This document shows, one piece after another, positions 1-10,732 of a DNA stretch of 64,000 bases; the first letter of the stretch is position 1; each line of letters begins with the position of its first letter. The position numbers were made by a program, and so were the translations under genes. This stretch comes from Epiperipatus broadwayi (lineage: Eukaryota > Onychophora > Udeonychophora > Euonychophora > Peripatidae). The stretch is from the NCBI GenBank assembly GCA_028023455.1, contig JAQFVV010006340.1, positions 2,215,438-2,279,437 on the forward strand. The letters are read 5' to 3'. The notes beneath the pieces were generated by a model. It saw only the letters and a program-made list of their open reading frames with translations, made no database searches and was not told the DNA's origin.

Positions 1-1090
1 TTAACCAATTGGTACATATGTTCAATGTCTAAAATATAAAAAACACACTCATCACCCAAAACAAAAACATTTATTGTCTTATAATCTTCAAAAGAATAAG
101 AAACACAAAACTGACCCAATTTTATGTAGATATTAAAATATTTTATAATAAATTTTGATATTTTATCACCAATTTCCCCTGTAAAATCAAAAATACATCT
201 CAAAGAAAAATGATCTTTATGAGATATCAAATTAAAGAAAACATTTGGAGCCACGTAATCACTAGTATAATTAATTAAATAAGTAGCTCTATCAAAAAAA
301 AATTATTTTCCGCAACTTTCATAATCTTAATTAACTTACATTTTATTTTTAACCAGAATCAAAATCTAAAATAGCATATTTTCCATTATTCAATTCTAAA
401 AAAACTTTAATTTTAAAATCAATATTATTTAACAATGCAAACTAGACACCTTATCTTCTTTTAACAAAACAACATCATTGGCTTTCTTTTTTTTTAACAA
501 AACTAATTTTCTTATTGGCAAAAACAAATTTTTACCTTTAAGTTATTGACTATTCAAAATATCTTGTAAAGACACTTTATTTTTATCAGAAATATTACTA
601 CTACTTTCAATAGCAGAAATGAAACAAAAACTAAACTCTTATTAGCAAAAAAAAAAAAAACAAAGCCAGGACGCTTAGCTAAATCAGATACATTCAAAAC
701 ATAACTTGATAAATTTAAAACAGATGAAGCATCAGGCCTATTTCTATAACACGCAAATATAAAATCTTTTTGTTTCACAAAACTTTTTTTTCAGCCTTTC
801 CAATCAACCACTTAATAATATTAAAATACTTATTACTATAAGTTACTTCACATTTACTTCTAAACCACTTTACAAAAGAATTTAAAATTGAATAATTAAA
901 ACGCCATCTAAAATTCAAGCTTCTTTTAATCATTTTATATCTGTCAATTAAATTAGATATACTACTCATAATCTTCATAATAACTTGTTTAAGAACAAAT
1001 CTTTTAAAATTTACAATAAAATCACAATTAGAAAATAAAACCAATTTTCTTTCCAACTTACTATGACATGAAATAGGAAACACGTTAAAA
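1..1090 (-). pseudogene. Penelope-like element, N-terminal part of reverse transcriptase ORF (degenerate, cut by window start)
   Basis: On the minus strand, broken reading frames (775-1083, 554-778, then 1-240) form the N-terminal part of a Penelope-like reverse transcriptase. The frame near 554-778 has the family-style block NLSSYVLNVSDLAKRPGFVF, the N-terminal 'NLS-Y-L' signature that precedes the RT core. The stretch 1-240 matches the better preserved copy at 61293-61522, where RT motif A is readable. Several frameshifts and poly-A/poly-T length changes break the ORF, so it is not functional. The body of the RT would continue left of base 1. A (TA)n tract lies just upstream in the element's sense. 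The family call rests on the A3 copy; the fragment alone would be weak. Confidence 0.6.
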
Positions 1091-1176
1091 AACCTACAAG
1101 ATTTAAGAAAATTTACCCGAGTTTTTATAGACTCTATTCTATTTATGGTTTTACATTTTTATTTTTGCTAGTATAG

Positions 1177-1177
<1 letters not shown>

Positions 1178-1237
<60 letters not shown>

Positions 1238-1240
1238 TAT
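1178..1240. repeat. (TA)n microsatellite
   Basis: About 30 TA dinucleotides with one AC interruption. The homologous positions in A2 (about 19920) and A3 (about 62460) have only a few TA units followed by unique sequence, so the tract is specific to this copy. Confidence 0.95.
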
Positions 1241-4200
1241 AACATTTTACAATAGTATATAAAAACATTTTAAACAAACTTCTATGCTGCATTTCGTTTT
1301 CATGCACCATCCTCCATATCATACACCTAATCTACTACAGATTATAATCTATTGAAAATCATAACTATAAATTTACACTAAGGTGTCATTTTGTAACATG
1401 TTGCTCTTGATAAAAATCACATACTACATTCCAACATAAAATATATGCCACAGCATTTACTTATCAAACAGAATCCATTTGATGGAAACCCTTGTGTGTA
1501 AAATGTTAAACTCTATATCAATACAACATCGCTAAAATACATTCCCAAAAATGGTCTCAAATTTTATAGAGTTCTAATTTGCACAATCCAACAAACAATT
1601 AACATAATTTTCAAATTGGGAAATATTTTCTATGTGTTATTACGACCTGTGAAATCAATCCCACATATGCAATACACCATATCTGTGCATGCCTGAAAAT
1701 TCTATCCAAATTATTTTTGTCTACATATATTTAGGTTTCAAATGACCAGAAAATAATCTCATGTGCTGGAAAATTCACTTACATTTATCCTTTCAACAAG
1801 ATGATGAGAAAACTGTAATTAACATAACCAAAAACCATTTTCACAAAAAATTTAAATTCTGATCACTTTAAAAAAGCATTATCATTTTTCACTTTAAATT
1901 AATTTTTATTAATGTCACAAACAACAATGCTTAAGATATACACAAACTGTCAATATTAAATCACCAATCATTTATTTCCATAAAGATTCAAAAACAAAAT
2001 ATTACCATTAGTTATACCAAGTCTTAATAATAATTTATTAATAATATATTCATTTTGCAAAAATTAAAAAATAATTATGAATAGATTATTTGAGTCTCAC
2101 AAAAATGGAGTCTTTCTTGACACATCAGTATTAGTGTATACTTCTTCTTTTAACTGAGGTTGAGAATCGGCAACTTTATATATAGCTATAATTCTAGAGG
2201 ACACCAAAACAAATTCATAAATAAATTGGATTGCTGATATCAAAACACCAAAAATTAACAAACCAAAAAAACATTCATTGTCCCTCATCTCAATTACAAT
2301 TATAACGAAGCTACTAACAAAAAAAGTCAACATTAATGAATCTAATATAAATTATGGATCTAAACAATATCACCTTCCGACATTGCACTATCTCACATTA
2401 ATTCAACTTGTATCAACTGTGAAGTTTTACTTTTTTGTAAGATTAGACTAAATGCAGTCATGAAAATGTTAAATGATAGTGATTAAGCAAGTACTCATTC
2501 ATTGATATTTGTATATTACAAACAAAAAAACGTGCATTTCTATACAATTAGTATTTAAAAAATTAAAGTATCCCAATAGAGATAAAAATTATATTTATTT
2601 TGTGGAATATTTCATTGTGAATCAGATAATAACAAAATCACCATTAAAATGTCTTCAATTTCTTAATGAATAGTTACAAATAAGAAAAAAATATTTTTTA
2701 CATTGTCTGACATTATTGTTAGCACATATTGTTATACTGCATCTGTTGTAAATATTTTTGCGTCAAAGACTAACGCTGTTTTTCCCATCAAAGATGGCAT
2801 TAAATGTATTTTATGATAAATCATTACTTATAAACATTTTTTTAGTGTCTCACATTATGGTAGATAAGACATTAGTAATTTATTAAGGAGGACAACATTT
2901 TCTATTGCTGAAAAAATTAAACATACTTTAATTAAGAGATTGCACACAAAACATAAATTCAATACATATATTTTTAAATCTACTATGAATTATGAATGGG
3001 AGTTTATTGAATAATTTGTTAATTTTTTCAAAATCCAGTTCAGATATATGCATATGATGGTTTCGTATAACTTCACTAGTATAGACTTATAATGGACTTT
3101 TTATTCTAATTTTATATTATATGATCTTACATATAGCATTCTGACTGATATCGATATTATAATAATTATACATCTTTATTTATAAATCCTATGGAAACTT
3201 ACGATATTTTATTATTTATAAGAAATATCATACTTTTCACCTGTTAAGTACTATAGGCAAACGTATAGATGAATGAAACATTTGTTTTTACAGTCTGTGT
3301 ACATTTTTCTATTTAACTTTATAATGTCAGTAAAATAAAAAAAATTGTACTATAAAATAATCTCCCAAAAATTCTTAATATCAAAAAGTAATGTAAATAA
3401 TGATTTTTTTATTTATTAAGTTTGTGTTAACATAAAATATCCAAAATGAAAATTATATGCCTAATGTAATGTCTTTCATTGGAAGTTTGTGAACAAATTT
3501 CTGTAACCATCCAGTATATTCTTTACAGAGCTTCATTTTACAATAACAATGTTAAATATGAGCTAATTTCTTTCAGTTTTTATATATTTTTCATTTTGTT
3601 GTGACCACAATCGAATAAATATTGTAGATTAATTTCAAAACCAACTTTTTGTCAGGCTACATTCTTTCAATAATTTTAAAAAATCGACCTAAACTTAATG
3701 AGACTTTGGAAAGGAGATGGAAAAGCATAATATCTTATATACTTCAACCATATAAAACATATATTTGTGGAAATCTTAAAAAGTGATATCTTTCAAAAAC
3801 TGAATATAAACCTACATCCTTCAATGATAATGAAATTAAATCAGTACAAAATTTTCTTAATAACAAGAACAATAAACGTAAGTTTTTTACCCAATTCGCA
3901 GAAACAGTTGATAGTTATAAAGAATTTCAAAACTAAAGCTTATGTTATTTTAATAATGAGCAGATCTCAATTTATTGTCAGAAGAATTGAATTATTTTTG
4001 CTTCCTGATCGGAAGATCTCTAATTAAGATATTGATTTCATAGTGAATAAATGTAATTTAGATCGTAAGATTTACACTTTGAAGATTGAATCCAGTAACC
4101 ATTACTAACTACATTTGATCATAAATTAGAAAGGATACCATTGATTTTGTAAATATTTTTTCAACTTTTATTTATCTATATAAACATTTTTATACATTGT

Positions 4201-5497
4201 AAACAAAATTTCCAACAATACGTTTTACTATAAACAGATATTTAAATTTGAAAAGCACATCATGCTTGTAACTTGAATTTCATATTGTAATTTGTGAAAT
4301 ACCTTGAACGTAACAAGAGTTGCACAAAAAATGTCATAACTACTTTAACTTTAAATTTCAGTCATTAATGATAATTGTTAAACAAGAAGAATGTAATCTC
4401 TGTATAAGAACATATTTCCAACCATATAAAAAACTGTAGCAAAGATAAATGCTTACTATTACAATGATTTCAGAAATAAAGACATGATTTGTTAATGATT
4501 TTTTTTGCAAGAGAAACCTGATCAGGTTATAAATAGCGGCTAGTAAAAACAAAGTGAATAACCTTTACAATGGTTATCTAAGTAAATTATTATGGGTTCT
4601 AAAACCTATTATGAAAATTCACGTTGCCATTATGATCAACGCGTTTTTTGTTTTCTGGGTGCCTTCCCAGAATGTTGTGTCTATTAAATTTAACGTCTAA
4701 TAAATAAATGTAAAACCACAAAGTCAGACTTTATATACTATTGTTTTCTATCTGATACACACAGTTTTATTTTCAAAGAGAGATAAATTATAGCCTCTCG
4801 TATATTTATTAATTACGTGGGCAATAGTCTTTACGTTTACGTTCATGTGAAAGTCGGTGATCAAAATACCCTCGATATTACATTGTATTTACAGGTATAT
4901 CCCCCTCTATGCTAGATATTATATAATGTTTATGTTTCGTAAAGTAATTTCCATTTAAAAGGTAGATATTTAAATGCATATTCATGATATTTTAAGCAAA
5001 AATAAGTTAGCTATAAGACAAGATATATTAATTAAATAGAATAAGAATTGTCAATATATTTTATAAAAACAAATAGTAGAAATTTTCAGATCGTCTATGT
5101 TTTTGTAGATTTTAAAAAACTTAAAAAAAAGTAATTGTTAACTATGAAGGAAGGGGACCATTTTCGGGGCGGTCCAGTCGCGAACTCCTTGTGTTGTTTT
5201 AACCTACTCCAGTTTATTATTTTCACCTAAAGTAACGGAACAGTCAACTGCACGCGAGACTCAAGTGGCAAACAACCAAGTTTGTCGCGCCGAATCCCGG
5301 CAGACGTCACTTCAGTAATTCGGAATAACATAGGCGTTCCACCAATCTTTCGTATACAATTACCTTTAGCTTACAAGAAGCATAAATGTAAATGTAAGCA
5401 ACTTTAACTAGCCATCAATAAAAATGAATGTGATCCTATTATCTGTTATATTTTTATCAAAATAATATTTATTTTGTGGGAGATAAATATAATAATC
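1241..5497. repeat. Module A1, left part (higher-order repeat backbone)
   Basis: No gene is supported here. The stretch is collinear with 19980-24253 (A2), and its first part with 62530-64000 (A3), with scattered substitutions and small indels. Shared landmarks include CTACTACA near 1330, the block around 2700 and GAGAAACCTGATCAGG near 4510. The last part (about 4340-5460) is also related to module B at 12690-13850. Short ORFs at 2097-2333 (-) and 3767-4027 (+) recur in the other copies, but their differences are not concentrated at third codon positions, so I do not call them genes. Confidence 0.85.
5150..5400. other. G+C-richer island in module A1
   Basis: A roughly 250-bp patch rich in C, G and CpG within very A+T-rich surroundings. 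It contains a GGACC...GGTCC hairpin-like pair (about 5157-5177) and a CRE-like ACGTCA near 5304. The same patch sits at the same place in A2, B1 and B2. Function unknown; a promoter or old exon are both possible. Confidence 0.5.
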
Positions 5498-5671
5498 TGT
5501 TATGTTCTTGGCCGTAATATCTCAACAAATAATTACTCACAGTTTATATAACTAACAAACTTTATTAACGACTCGTGTTCTCCAACCTCAGAGCGATGTG
5601 GCGCGCTCGCAAATCTCAGTTGTCACCGCTAGGCGTCAGTCCGTAATTATAGTACTAGCCATAACATGACA
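5498..5671 (-). repeat. Gypsy-B 3' LTR (174 bp)
   Basis: Direct repeat of 10571-10732, with divergent bases and a small length difference around 5583-5612. In the element's sense it runs TGTCATGTTATGG ... GAACATAACA. Confidence 0.92.
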
Positions 5672-5684
5672 ACTCTCTTTTTTT
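5672..5684 (-). other. Gypsy-B polypurine tract
   Basis: Directly next to the 3' LTR, the minus strand reads AAAAAAAGAGAGT, a purine run where plus-strand synthesis would be primed. Confidence 0.7.
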
Positions 5685-6533
5685 ATATATTTTATTTACA
5701 AACATAGTCTTTTAAATGTACTGAAGGTCTTCTTCGGTTTGATATTTATGTCTTCCTGGAATGTTCAACTGGTATTCTCTTTATTGCTATGCCATTATCA
5801 CTTGATGTTGATAGTGGTGATTTCTATTTCTCAGGTACAGGCAATTATGTCTCCTCATACGGTTCTAGTGACTGTGTTGTTGTGAATCTTTCAGCTGTGT
5901 TCATTTTGATAAAATCAGCTTTGACAACTTTAAGTTCATTTGTTAATAAATCAATAGAAGATTTTAATTTGCTGTTTTGTAATCGCAAATCCTGATAAAC
6001 AACTGATAAACCATGAAGATTGTCTTTAAGCAGTTGAATCTGTTGATATATTTTTCTTTCTCTAATTCTTCTACACTAGATTGATGTTTGTGAACTTTGA
6101 TTCTTAGCACATTACATTTCTTTTCAAGTAATTCTTTATTGTGAATTGCTAGCTTGGCATTATTCGCAGTTTTTTTAACATCTACTTGCGTTTGATTACT
6201 TTCATCAATTTTGTATCTGCCCAACTCTTGAATTTTATTTTCTAATTCTAACATTTCAGCTTCTATATTAGTGATTTTATGCCATTCCTCTTCCTTTGCT
6301 AATTGAAATTTTAGCTTTATTTCTCTTTCCTTTTCAATAAATTGATGGAATTGTTCTTCATCCAATTTTTTTAATATTTCATGTTGTAAACTAATATCTT
6401 CCAATTTTTTTAATTCCTCGTGTAATTTTTCATGTATACTTAGTGGTATTAATGTTGGATCTAATCCTTCATAACAACCCACACCTTGAAAAACATCTTT
6501 GTTTGTCTCATGTATAGGCTTAAAGTTTTTATT
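5685..6533 (-). pseudogene. Gypsy-B pol-position frame: coiled-coil cargo ending in an integrase-like tail
   Basis: After the protease stop, the same frame resumes with DVFQGVGCYEG and LDPTLIP, which resemble the spacer and start of a gypsy RT domain. From there (ORF 5964-6482) the protein becomes a long charged coiled coil with heptad-like Leu/Ile/Val spacing (for example EAEMLELENKIQELG) instead of the RT fingers and palm. A frameshift near 6050 moves the coil into another frame through LLTNELKVVKADF. The end (about 5690-5860) reads LPVPEK and NRRRPS...LKDYVCK with three stops, which resembles the basic C-terminal tail of gypsy integrases. No RT YxDD, RNase H or integrase DDE is present. 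The coiled coil may be captured host sequence or a family-specific domain. I do not recognise the donor. Confidence 0.55.
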
Positions 6534-7037
6534 TTATTTTACTTCCTGTGTTTTAATATTTTTATTATCTTTTCCACTTTTTGTTATTTTATCTTTATTG
6601 TTAGATATATTTTGATCATTTTTACTTTTTTTTTTCATTGTTAGTTTTTGAACTGTAATTTTGTTGCGTTTAATTAAACCTAATAACTCACAATCACGGC
6701 CACTAAAAAGTGTTGGTTCGTCTTCTTTTATTATTATAAAACGTAAATTACGCTGGTCTTTGTTTGTTTTGCATTGAGGTTTTGCATTTCCTATTGGGGT
6801 AAGAAATGATCCTCCAAAAGTGTATAATTTCTTTATTGTTTTGTATATTAATGTTTGTGGATGAATAGTATTAAGTACTTTTTTAGACATAATGTTTACA
6901 TCAGCTCCTGTGTCTATTTTTATTTTTACTTTATTGTTGTCTAATAAAATCTGTTCATACCAGCCATTAAATGAATGAGTTGAGTCTACACATCTGATGT
7001 ATCCAATTGTGTTTTCAACATCACTGGTATATGGTTA
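6534..7037 (-). pseudogene. Gypsy-B aspartic protease
   Basis: The minus strand encodes KIKIDTGADVNIMSKKVL around 6870-6920, the DTGA active-site loop of a retroviral-type aspartic protease with hydrophobic residues before and after. It is followed by flap-like and C-terminal segments ending FSGRDCELLGLIKRN. A Lys/Asn-rich linker then runs to a TAA at 6534-6536, after which the frame continues into the coiled-coil part. An in-frame TAA at 7035-7037 separates it from the zinc knuckles. In a working element it would cleave the Gag-Pol polyprotein inside the virus-like particle. The two stops make this copy inactive unless they are bypassed. Confidence 0.75.
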
Positions 7038-7039
7038 AT

Positions 7040-7306
7040 CTGATGTATTATCATGTATTTCGTTCACATAATGTCCACTTCTATTAATATTTTTATATTT
7101 TGTGTTTGAGCGTTTTTGTGTTAAAATTTTATGGTCGTAGCTTATCCTACGGCAATTATTGGCAAAGTGATTGAACTTTCCACAATTATAGCATTTTTTA
7201 CCAAATGCGGGACACTCACATTTTGGATGATTACGTTTGCACTTTTGACAATTGCAAATGTTTGTTGTACTTTTCGCTATTACATTAATACATAGTTCAG
7301 ACTTTC
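7040..7306 (-). pseudogene. Gypsy-B nucleocapsid: zinc-knuckle region
   Basis: In the frame shared with the protease, the minus strand encodes a canonical CCHC knuckle (CYNCGKFNHFANNC). A Cys/His-rich variant lies just before it (CQKCKRNHPKCEC). Basic residues follow (CRRIS...). Such knuckles bind the element's RNA during packaging. This frame is -1 relative to the gag frame ending at 7307; the overlap holds a CAAAAAC run that could be either a frameshift site or a simple mutation. Confidence 0.8.
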
Positions 7307-7852
7307 CTAGTAATTCGTTTTTGAGTCTTCTAGTTTCATGTCCAGTATTATTTCCTGTGCTTTTTCTAATGTAATATTTCCTTTTTCAAATAATCTGTCT
7401 TTTAGTCCTTCTTCCTTTTGTACCATTATAATTCTATCGCAGAGGATATTTTGTTTTTGATCCCCGAAGTCAGCTTTTTCAACTACTACTTTTAAGCGAG
7501 TAAGAAAATGATCAATCGATTCTCCCTCATGTGGCTCCATTGTATATGTTTTTATTCTGTCATATAATGTTGTTTTCATGGTGTTAAAATACTTATCCAT
7601 TTGGTTTAAGATGGATAAAAATTTTGTTTTATCTTCTGGATTTGCGTGATCTAATGTTTTTATTACATCTCTCCCTTCTTTTCCAATGAGATGACATAAT
7701 ATTCCTAATTTTACTTTATCTGATTTCATATTGTTTTCTGTCGCTTCTGGGAAATTTAGGAATAATTCTTTCCAATCAGTCCATTTGATTGACATATTTC
7801 CTTCCATAGATAGCGATTCGATATTACAAATATGATTGAATTGTGATGCCAT
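7307..7852 (-). CDS. gag: Gypsy-B Gag (matrix/capsid part)
   Basis: The open frame of 181 codons starts at an ATG at 7850-7852 and ends in TAG. The start is chosen because it is the first ATG after the leader and lies close to the primer-site side once the nested Merlin is ignored. The protein has the retrotransposon Gag layout: WTDWKELFLNF near the start, a helical middle (CHLIGKEGRDVIKTL) and EGESIDHFLTRLKVVVEKADF, typical of the capsid-like domain of Ty3/gypsy Gag. It would assemble the particle shell. It is one of few uninterrupted frames in the window. Expression is doubtful because 2.6 kb of Merlin sequence separates it from the 5' LTR. Confidence 0.8.
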   Translation of the reverse strand: MASQFNHICNIESLSMEGNMSIKWTDWKELFLNFPEATENNMKSDKVKLGILCHLIGKEGRDVIKTLDHANPEDKTKFLSILNQMDKYFNTMKTTLYDRIKTYTMEPHEGESIDHFLTRLKVVVEKADFGDQKQNILCDRIIMVQKEEGLKDRLFEKGNITLEKAQEIILDMKLEDSKTNY

Positions 7853-7902
7853 TTTGTATGTCTACAAATATGATATGAATAAAAAATTGCTATAAAAACT
7901 AT

Positions 7903-7948
7903 GCTTGTCATCTGATCCTTCGTGTCAGCCACTAGAGGCAGGATTTCT
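7903..7948. repeat. Merlin (nested) left TIR
   Basis: Reads TTGTCATCTGATCCTTCGTG from 7905, continuing through CAGCCACTAGAGGC. It is complementary to 10434-10479 with only a few mismatches. Confidence 0.8.
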
Positions 7949-8467
7949 AGTTAAATTTCAAGAAATATGCCGTTTCCGCGGCCGCAACCAAGTCTTTAAT
8001 CATTCTTTCTAAAATAAATTCTAAATAGATTGTTAACTCATAGTTAAGTCTTCTTTCTAGGTAGACTGTTATCTTGGAGTTAAGTCTTCTTTCTATGATA
8101 AAATCTAGAAAGTGTTAACTCGGCTTAGTGGCTAATGGTGTTGCTTTTTCCGATGCTAAAAGCAGAAGAAAATGCCGTAGTTGTTTGTGTCACTCACTAT
8201 ATCATAATGCTCTATTATGTGTTTGATGTAACAATATCATACGAGGGTGTGTTAATTTGATCGTGTCAAAATTATTTAAATTTTTATCGGTGCCTTTTTT
8301 AAGACGAATTGATGTACTGTTACATTTTAACAATTTTAACAGTATCATGATTGTTCCTCATAAATTTGTATTCCTCATAAATTTTCGATTATGGTGGGTT
8401 AGCGTACTATTTTAAAGATCATGCTTTGAGTCACGTTTTTAGTGAGAAATTTTCCGAGACAAAAAGT

Positions 8468-8812
8468 ATGGCAAATTCGAAAACAAAAAATATGAAAAGA
8501 TGGGATTTGCCAGACACGAAAGCTAGCACTATAACATATCTACAGCAGAAAAACATCCTGCTGAAAGAAAAAAAGATGTTTGTGTGGCGAATGTATGACA
8601 CTTGAGGTCCATAAAGATCTTTGGACTTTCATTTGTAAGTCTCGTTCTTTCTGAAAGATGTGTGCACTTTGAAAAGGCAGCTGGTATGATGAGGGATTTC
8701 AAATGCCATTTGTCAAGCCTTTACGTTTGCTGCATTACTGGAGCCAGGACGAGTTGACCGTACAGCATGCCATTAATGATATTGAAATGTCTACCAGTAA
8801 ATATTATTAACC
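8468..8812 (+). pseudogene. Merlin/ISXO2-like transposase, N-terminal relic
   Basis: From ATG 8468 the frame gives KRWDLPDTKASTITYLQQKN, the start typical of Merlin transposases. After a frameshift near 8585 a Cys-containing zinc-ribbon-like piece follows (CGECMTLEV...TFICKS). After another shift comes WYDEGFQMPFVKPLRLLHYW followed by SQDELTVQHAINDIEMS, the conserved helix-turn-helix region (compare FEGSRISLVTAIRFIYSW in the second copy at 46880). The sequence stops matching just before the DDE catalytic domain, where the minisatellite begins. At least one stop (TGA about 8665) and two frameshifts are present. DNA binding without catalysis is the most it could once have encoded. Confidence 0.75.
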
Positions 8813-10370
8813 AAATTGATAAATAAAGTAACATAACATACACACACAATAGTTGTTGTTAACCAAAAAATGTAAATTATTATTTAAAAATACACAAAAA
8901 CACCACTCCCACTAATTGTTGTCAATCAAATGTAAACAAATTAAAGTAACAAAAATTATTATTTAAAGATACATAAAAAAAGCCATTGCTTCTTTAAATT
9001 TGTCATTTAAATTTTTAAAAACTGTATTACTATTTAAACACAACCCAAATTACTCTTTAAACGTACACCAAAAAAGATCCGTTCTTGTCAATAATTATGA
9101 AATTAAGAACTATTATTATCCCATTGTCAAAAATATTGGGTTTTTTTGTAAACCAAAAGAATAATTTATAAATGAAAAAAAGGCAAACGGTTGTCAATCA
9201 ATTGTAATAAATAAAAGTAACTTCAATTTTGATTTACCAAACATACACAAAAAAACAACCCCTTTCTCCAAATAATTGTTGTCGGCAATCAAATGTAAAA
9301 TAAAAGGAAGGTAAATTAGTATTTAATCATCATCCAAAAACACCCACCCCTCTCACTAGTTATTGTCAGCAATCAAATGTACACCACCACTAAAAGTAAT
9401 GTAAACTACTATTCTTTAAACGGTTAAACCCCTTTCCCCAATAATTGTCTACAATCGTACATACAAAAAAACACCCCTTCCAATAATTAGTATCGGCATT
9501 CAAATGTAAACCAATCAAAGTAAAACCGTAACTTAAAAGTACTATTATTTAAACGGTTAACCCACCCCTTCCCCCAATAATTGTCTACAACCTTACACAC
9601 AAAAAATACCCCTCCCAATAAATAGTGTCAATCAAATGTAAACCAATCAAAGTATGACGGTAACTTATTATTTACACGTAACCCAAATTACTATTTGAAA
9701 CTACACCGAAAAACAACCTTTTGTCAATAAAAATTAAACAAACAACAATTATTATTGTCCCATTGTCAAAAATATTTTTTCTTAGAAACAAAAATCATAA
9801 TTTATAAACGAAAGGAAGTCATAAAAGTAACGTTTTAATTTTGATTTAAATATACACACACATGTGCGAAAAAAAAAACACTTCTCCCTATAATTGTTGT
9901 CGGCAATCAAATGTAAACCTATCAAAGTAACGTAAATTATTTTTTAATCATACACAAAAACACTCATCCTAATAATTGTTGTCGGGAATCAAATGGAAAC
10001 CTATCAAAGTAACGTCAATTATTATTTAAAGATCCATCCAAAAAAAAACCCGTTCTCTCTTAAATTTCGGCAATCCAATTTTACAAAAACAGTAATACTA
10101 TTTTTAAAAAAAAAGCAAGTTACTATTTGAACACACACCAAAAAAAAACCCCGTTCTCTCTAAAATTTCTGGCAATCAAATTTTACAAAAACAGTAACAC
10201 TATTTAAAAAAAAAACACAAATTACTATTTGAACACACACCAAAAAAGACCCTCTTGTCAATAAAAATAAAAATAAAAAACAACTATTATTATACCATCT
10301 TCAAAAATATTATTTGGGAAAAATAATTCAGAAACGAAAGAAAGTAAACTTTGTAAACAAACAAACAAAC
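8813..10370. repeat. Degenerate minisatellite filling the nested Merlin
   Basis: About 1.55 kb of irregular repeats, roughly 70-100 bp each. They are built on a shared phrase (AATTGTTGTCGGCAATCAAA, then TGTAAACC, ATCAAAGTAACG, TTATTATTTAAA, CATACACAAAAAAACACC). Units vary in length and order. It replaces the transposase catalytic half and abuts the right TIR. No ORF is supported. Confidence 0.8.
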
Positions 10371-10433
10371 AAAAAAAGTAAATATTACTAGAAAATCGTT
10401 GGCCCAAGAATGTTATATTAATGTGTTATGATT

Positions 10434-10479
10434 AGATATCGCGCCTCTAGCGACTGACACGAAGGATCAGATGACAACT
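10434..10479. repeat. Merlin (nested) right TIR
   Basis: Reads GCCTCTAGCGACTGACACGA from 10443 and continues GGATCAGATGACAA, the inverted partner of 7903-7948. AAACTAT follows at once (10480-10486). Confidence 0.8.
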
Positions 10480-10556
10480 AAACTATTTTTGTCAATCTTT
10501 AAATACTCATGTTTTTATAGTTTAGAAATATTTTTTTTACTAATATTTCATTAATT

Positions 10557-10570
10557 CACTCCTGACACCA
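10557..10570 (-). other. Gypsy-B primer binding site (tRNA-Leu type)
   Basis: Directly next to the 5' LTR the minus strand reads TGGTGTCAGGAGTG, complementary to a tRNA 3' end CACTCCTGACACCA as in leucine tRNAs (family knowledge). There is no spacer between LTR and site. Confidence 0.8.
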
Positions 10571-10732
10571 TGATATGTTCTTGGCCGTAATATCTCAATA
10601 AATAACTGCACACAGTTTATATAACTAACAAACTTTATTAACGACTCGCGAGAGCGAGGTCGCCCGGTCGCTAATCTCGGTTGTCACCGCTAGGCATCAG
10701 TCCATAATTATAGTACTAGCCATAACATGACA
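10571..10732 (-). repeat. Gypsy-B 5' LTR (162 bp)
   Basis: Direct repeat of 5498-5671. Its inner end is followed by the tRNA-Leu-type primer site, which fixes the minus-strand orientation. Confidence 0.92.

Larger units (their letters stand above)
7903..10479 (+). mobile_element. Merlin-type DNA transposon nested in Gypsy-B (defective)
   Basis: An inverted repeat of about 45 bp (outer part TTGTCATCTGATCCTTCGTG) bounds the region at 7903-7948 and 10434-10479. The direct repeat AAACTAT lies just outside at 7896-7902 and 10480-10486, eight bases if one mismatch is allowed, which fits the 8-9 bp target duplication of the Merlin superfamily. Inside are the N-terminal half of a Merlin/IS1595-like transposase (8468-8812) and a long minisatellite. 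The DDE catalytic half is missing, so the element could only move with a transposase supplied in trans. Confidence 0.78.
5498..10732 (-). mobile_element. Gypsy-B: Ty3/gypsy-type LTR retrotransposon, defective, with nested Merlin
   Basis: Two direct repeats with TG...CA ends (5498-5671 and 10571-10732) flank a minus-strand element. The order in its sense is 5' LTR (right), primer site for tRNA-Leu, gag, zinc knuckles, protease with DTGA, coiled-coil/pol remnant, polypurine tract, 3' LTR (left). The flanking pentamers TAATC (5493-5497) and AAATC (10733-10737) are a near-perfect target duplication. The uninterrupted site is present in the paralogous module A2 at 24254-24258. The element lacks the RT, RNase H and integrase core and so must be non-autonomous. 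A 2.58-kb Merlin element sits between primer site and gag; without it the element would be about 2.65 kb. Confidence 0.9.

Noticed and set aside
2097-2333. Hydrophobic minus-strand ORF recurring at 2097-2333, 20777-21115 and 63335-63553
   Set aside because: The three copies share long blocks, but differences are mainly non-synonymous and A3 is frameshifted in a poly-A run; duplication explains the similarity without selection.
8813-10370. CRISPR-like or regular satellite array
   Set aside because: Units are irregular in length and spacing, with no constant repeat and unique spacer pattern; the context is a eukaryotic transposon.
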